This document shows positions 5,242 to 7,514 of a stretch of DNA of 7,514 nt, piece by piece (position 1 is the stretch's first letter; each line of letters opens with the position of its first letter). The translations under genes and the position numbers were made by a program. This DNA comes from JAAYZK01 sp964535025 (lineage in GTDB: Bacteria > Planctomycetota > Phycisphaerae > SM23-33 > FEN-1343): contig CAZHRW010000256.1 in the NCBI GenBank assembly GCA_964535025.1, positions 1 through 7,514 on the forward strand, read 5' to 3'. Under the pieces are notes generated by a model, which saw only the letters and a list, made by a program, of their open reading frames with translations, did no database searches and had not been told where the DNA came from.

Positions 5242-6777
5242 ATGGGCTCAAGGGATACCTCCTTTGTTACGGTCACATGCCAGTGCGGCCGTACCACCCG
5301 GCTGCCGCGGCACCTTGTCGGTCGCACCGTCAAGTGCGCTGCCTGCGGAGCGGAGATCCAGATCGAATCGGAGGTCACCGACGCGGGGCCCCCGTGCCCG
5401 CACTGCGGGCGGCCCTGGCCGGTGGGCGAGAAGCGGTGTCCCTCGTGCCTGGCGCGGACGCGGACGCGGCACCAGCGCGACGAGGAGGGCGACGACCGAC
5501 AGCGGGCCGCCGGCCGATCGCTGTCCAAGCATTTCGGCCCACTGGTCCAGGAGCAGGAAGATGCCCCGGACGCGGCCTACGAGGCCCCGCCGGATCTCGC
5601 CCCGGCGACGGTGCGGGTCAAGCGCTGGTACGAGAAGCCTACCACGCTGGGCTGGTCGATCGCCGCGGGGATCGTAGCCCTCGGCGGCGCCGTCGCCCTG
5701 TGCCGCGGACTGTACGATGGGGGGACCGTCTGGTTGACGGTCGGGATGGTCGGCCTGGGCGCCGCGATCGGCCTGCTGTGCGGCAGCAGCCTGGCGCGTC
5801 TGGCGGCACTGACGGGTACGCTGGCGGCGACCGCCGTCGGGCTGGTCCTGACACTCTGGCTGGCCCCGGGCATCGTCTCGGCCGTCGAGGCGGCGATCCT
5901 CGCGACGATCATCACGTCGATGGTCATCGGGCTGTCCCTGCTGACCCGCGACCAGAACACCGTGGGCGTCGTGGTCCTGGGCGGTGGCCTGGCGGTGCTG
6001 GGGTTGTTCGCCACGTACAGCGCGGTGAGGACCACCGAGTGGGACGACGTCATCGCCGGAACGGTCGTTCCGGAGGTCCAGCGGGGCCTGGCGGACGTAA
6101 GCGAAACGCTCAAGACGACTCGCCCCGTGCCGGGGTTGGCCGACGACAAGCCGCCGGCGCCCGAGCCGGTCGCACGGCCCGCATCGCGTCCGGCGCCCGA
6201 GCCGCCGCCGCCGGCGCCCGAGCCGCCCCCCCGGCCGCCCGATCCGGAACCGGCCGGCTGGGCCGACGCCATGCACTGGCACGGGTTGGACGTGGTCTTC
6301 CCCCCCGTCGACGCCGTCAGCATGACCCGGCGGGACGATGTGGCCACGGGCGAGGAAGACCTCTGGCGGGTCACGACCTTCAGGTGTGCCGGCGAGGACG
6401 TCATCTGCCACGTCGTCGTATACTGGCGCGAGAGCCTCGACGGCATGGCGAGCGACGACGACGTGGTCGCCCTGGCCCGCGACACGGCGGGCACGATCGG
6501 CGGCGACATCGATGGGCAGATGTGGCGGCGACCCCGCACCGCCGGCAACTACCTCATCCGCCTGCGGCGCAGGGTCGCCGGGGCCGTCTGGCTCACCCGT
6601 CTGGAGGGGCGGCGCCTGGGGGCCGGGCGGGTGCTGGTGATGGCGACCCAGTGGCGCTGGGGCGACCGGGCGGGACAACTTGCGGGGTATGAGTTCTTCA
6701 AGAGCCTGCGACTGTTGGACGGCGACGCGGGCGTGGAAGGAGCCGACCATGCAGGCGATGGTGCTTCATCCACATGA
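5242..6777 (+). CDS. Zinc-ribbon protein with five predicted membrane segments, Pro-rich linker and unknown C-terminal domain
   Basis: A 511-residue protein I cannot name. Two zinc ribbons open it: Cys13-x-Cys15 with Cys32-xx-Cys35, like the MJ0042-type finger, and Cys52-xx-Cys55 with Cys66-xx-Cys69. A charged stretch (about 73-134) leads to five hydrophobic segments at about 137-154, 162-180, 184-208, 213-234 and 240-260. Next is a soluble stretch, then a PEP/PAPEP linker (302-338) coded by three copies of a 15-base repeat. The C-terminal domain (about 339-495: AMHWHGLDVVFPPVDAVSM ... YEFFKSLRLL) resembles nothing I recognise. With cytosolic ribbons and five spans, this domain would lie outside the cytoplasm. 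The ATG at 5242 is preferred over 5221: a -10-like TACAAT lies between them, and GGAG (5233-5236) is five bases before it. The last ~15 residues run across the start of a deleted dehydrogenase gene and may be new. Function unknown; a sensor or envelope role is speculation. Confidence 0.8.
   Translation: MGSRDTSFVTVTCQCGRTTRLPRHLVGRTVKCAACGAEIQIESEVTDAGPPCPHCGRPWPVGEKRCPSCLARTRTRHQRDEEGDDRQRAAGRSLSKHFGPLVQEQEDAPDAAYEAPPDLAPATVRVKRWYEKPTTLGWSIAAGIVALGGAVALCRGLYDGGTVWLTVGMVGLGAAIGLLCGSSLARLAALTGTLAATAVGLVLTLWLAPGIVSAVEAAILATIITSMVIGLSLLTRDQNTVGVVVLGGGLAVLGLFATYSAVRTTEWDDVIAGTVVPEVQRGLADVSETLKTTRPVPGLADDKPPAPEPVARPASRPAPEPPPPAPEPPPRPPDPEPAGWADAMHWHGLDVVFPPVDAVSMTRRDDVATGEEDLWRVTTFRCAGEDVICHVVVYWRESLDGMASDDDVVALARDTAGTIGGDIDGQMWRRPRTAGNYLIRLRRRVAGAVWLTRLEGRRLGAGRVLVMATQWRWGDRAGQLAGYEFFKSLRLLDGDAGVEGADHAGDGASST
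6154..6225 (+). repeat. Three copies of a 15-base repeat coding PAPEP
   Basis: CCGGCGCCCGAGCCG occurs identically at 6154-6168, 6190-6204 and 6211-6225, inside the Pro-rich linker of the zinc-ribbon protein. Exact identity at the DNA level suggests recent slippage or duplication, so linker length may vary between strains. Confidence 0.8.
6737..6742 (+). promoter_or_regulatory. Ribosome binding site of the deleted alcohol dehydrogenase gene
   Basis: AAGGAG, six bases before the ATG at 6749: the same sequence and spacing as for the aldo/keto reductase. It lies inside the zinc-ribbon gene and marks where an intact dehydrogenase would have begun, coupled to that gene. Confidence 0.6.
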
Positions 6778-6999
6778 GCGATATCCCCCCCGCTGCACTA
6801 CCAGAGGCACCTGTTCTACGCCAAGACCCTTCGCTCCGTCACCGCCAACACCCGCGCCGACGGCGAGGGGCTGCTGGCCGAGGCCGCCGAGATCCCCATC
6901 CGGCCCCACGTGACCACCTACCCGCTGCGCGAGGCCAACCGGGCCCTGCAGGATCTCAAGGCCGATCGGATCAACGGGACGGGCGTGCTGGTGATGTGA
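6749..6999 (+). pseudogene. Zinc-type alcohol dehydrogenase remnant, internally deleted and frameshifted
   Basis: Only the two ends of a medium-chain zinc alcohol dehydrogenase remain. The 5' end is a strong Shine-Dalgarno sequence and ATG giving MQAMVLHP, a usual family start. From about 6768 the DNA reads as the family C-terminus: IHMSDIP, then (one frame later) PLHYQRHLFYAKTLRSV, TANTRADGEGLL, AEIPIRPHVT, YPLREANRALQDLK and INGTGVLVM, stop at 6997-6999. Family members of this type are roughly 330-340 residues, so about 250 residues, including the catalytic zinc site and the Rossmann fold core, are missing. The junction shows CATCC at 6767-6771, which fits both VLHP and IHM, as expected of deletion between short direct repeats. 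A further shift lies in the run of seven C at 6785-6791; six would keep IHMSDIPPLHYQ in frame. No functional enzyme can be made. It could be a real deletion or an assembly collapse. Confidence 0.8.
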
Positions 7000-7017
7000 C
7001 CGGCGCTTCCGCCGGTC
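6998..7017 (+). terminator. Strong GC stem-loop after the dehydrogenase remnant
   Basis: GACCGGCG (6998-7005), CTTC loop, CGCCGGTC (7010-7017): a perfect eight-pair stem that begins inside the stop codon. No T-run follows (GGGCGGGG), so it is a terminator-like or transcript-end structure rather than a classical intrinsic terminator. It also lies where the -35 of the next gene would be. Confidence 0.5.
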
Positions 7018-7029
7018 GGGCGGGGCGGC

Positions 7030-7035
7030 TAAGAT
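7030..7035 (+). promoter_or_regulatory. Candidate -10 element of the glycosyltransferase gene
   Basis: TAAGAT fits the TAnnnT pattern and is six bases before the ATG at 7042, so a message started from it would be leaderless. There is no Shine-Dalgarno sequence. The -35 position (TTCCGC, 7007-7012) is poor, so confidence is low. Confidence 0.3.
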
Positions 7036-7041
7036 GGTCGC

Positions 7042-7514
7042 ATGGCGCTGCGCATCTGCGAGATGATCACCGAACTTGGACCGGCCGGGGCCGAGCGGTG
7101 CGTGTACGAACTGGCCACGCGGCTGCCGTCCGAGCGGTTCGCGGTCGAGGTGGTGGCGCTGCGGGGCGGGGCGGTGGCCGACGCGCTGGCGGCGGCGGGC
7201 GTGCCGACCCGCGTGATGGACGTGCGTGGCAAGCTTGACCTGCTGCGGTGGCGGCCGCTGGTGCGGACGCTGCGGGAGGGCCGCTACGATATCCTCCATA
7301 CGCACCTGTTCCACGCGGGCCTCGTCGGTGCGGCGGCGGCGCGACGGGCGGGCGTGCCCCGGTGGATCCACAGCGAACACGTCGTCGAGCGGCGCCGACG
7401 GCCCTGGCGGTTCTGGTGGGGGCGGCGGGTCGGACGACGGGCCGACGCCATCGTCTGCGTCAGCGAGGGCGTCCGCGCAGATCACCAGCGCCGCACGGGC
7501 CTGGGCGACGAGCA
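7042..7514 (+). CDS. GT4-type glycosyltransferase, N-terminal part (runs off the window)
   Basis: The frame is open to the window end, giving the first 157 residues. It is the N-terminal Rossmann domain of a GT-B fold, GT4-family glycosyltransferase. The opening strand and glycine loop are ICEMITELGPAGAER (residues 5-19, the usual GGAE loop as PAGAE). Next comes YDILHTHLFHAGLVGAAAARRAGVP (82-106) with His86 and His88, then WIHSEH (108-113), then ADAIVCVSEGVR (134-145), the strand that closes the domain. Such enzymes add sugars from nucleotide donors to lipids or growing polysaccharides at the cytoplasmic face of the membrane; the donor-binding half with its E-x7-E motif lies beyond the window, so donor and acceptor cannot be stated. 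The start at 7042 is the only ATG in frame before the glycine loop. No Shine-Dalgarno sequence precedes it, while a -10-like TAAGAT does. It is probably the first gene of a glycan cluster to the right; that is inference. Confidence 0.87.
   Translation, partial: MALRICEMITELGPAGAERCVYELATRLPSERFAVEVVALRGGAVADALAAAGVPTRVMDVRGKLDLLRWRPLVRTLREGRYDILHTHLFHAGLVGAAAARRAGVPRWIHSEHVVERRRRPWRFWWGRRVGRRADAIVCVSEGVRADHQRRTGLGDE

Noticed and set aside
5156..5251. Longer N-terminus for the PEGA protein from the ATG at 5251
   Set aside because: It would bury the lipoprotein signal behind 32 polar residues and reach past the start of the divergent gene.
3516..5528. A 670-codon open frame on the minus strand
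   Set aside because: It runs antisense through the HD-GYP and PEGA genes, has a low-complexity Arg/Gly/Pro/His-rich composition and no domain. Long open antisense frames are common in GC-rich genes with G/C third positions.
4977..6692. A 571-codon plus-strand open frame across the PEGA and zinc-ribbon genes
   Set aside because: It crosses the divergent promoter region and its product is an Arg/Gly-rich shadow of the zinc-ribbon frame.
5248..6750. A 500-codon minus-strand open frame opposite the zinc-ribbon gene
   Set aside because: No motif, biased composition, and the plus strand shows zinc ribbons and membrane segments instead.
6774..7238. A 154-codon plus-strand frame beginning MSDIPP
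   Set aside because: Only its first codons match the dehydrogenase; after the seven C it is out of frame and overlaps the glycosyltransferase with no motif.
1..7514. CRISPR arrays, tRNA or rRNA genes, insertion sequences, riboswitches
   Set aside because: I found no regularly spaced repeats, no tRNA-like or rRNA-like segments, no transposase motifs and no leader long enough for a known riboswitch.

Overview
The window is GC-rich (my impression, not a computed value), densely coded chromosomal DNA. It most resembles a planctomycete, probably of the Phycisphaerae type. The clues are a short PEGA-domain lipoprotein, a tandem-ACT protein of the small planctomycete kind, a zinc-ribbon multi-membrane-segment protein with a Pro-rich linker, and a uroporphyrinogen-decarboxylase-like (URO-D) protein that is not HemE itself. 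This assignment rests on remembered family style, not on a search. I see no phage, insertion sequence, CRISPR, tRNA or rRNA, and no stretch over 300 bases without a gene.

Layout, left to right. (1) 2-1083, plus strand: the C-terminal part of a URO-D superfamily protein, translationally coupled by an ATGA overlap to a GNAT acetyltransferase. (2) 1150-2139, plus: a complete aldo/keto reductase very close to E. coli YghZ (L-glyceraldehyde-3-phosphate reductase). (3) 2156-3387, minus: a thioredoxin-fold protein with WCGDC, then a tandem-ACT protein. (4) 3513-4706, plus: an HD-GYP phosphodiesterase-like protein, divergent from the thioredoxin gene; overlapping candidate promoters and two dyads lie between them. 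(5) 4751-5155, minus: a PEGA lipoprotein. It is divergent from (6) 5242-6777, plus: a zinc-ribbon / five-membrane-segment / Pro-rich / unknown C-terminal domain protein. The 86-base gap has two back-to-back promoter-like sequences, each placing transcription start almost on the start codon. (7) 6749-6999, plus: the scar of a zinc-type alcohol dehydrogenase gene, reduced to its ribosome binding site, about eight N-terminal codons and about 76 C-terminal codons, and also frameshifted in a run of seven C. (8) 7042 to the window end, plus: the N-terminal half of a GT4-type glycosyltransferase.

The genes do not form one obvious pathway. They look like small housekeeping and signalling units: carbonyl detoxification, redox, small-ligand sensing, cyclic-dinucleotide turnover, envelope proteins and glycan synthesis. 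I did not find a convincing new multi-gene system. The points most worth checking are the internally deleted dehydrogenase and its effect on the end of the upstream gene, the stem-loop that abuts the HD-GYP start codon, the repeated near-leaderless promoter arrangement, and the uncharacterised zinc-ribbon membrane protein.
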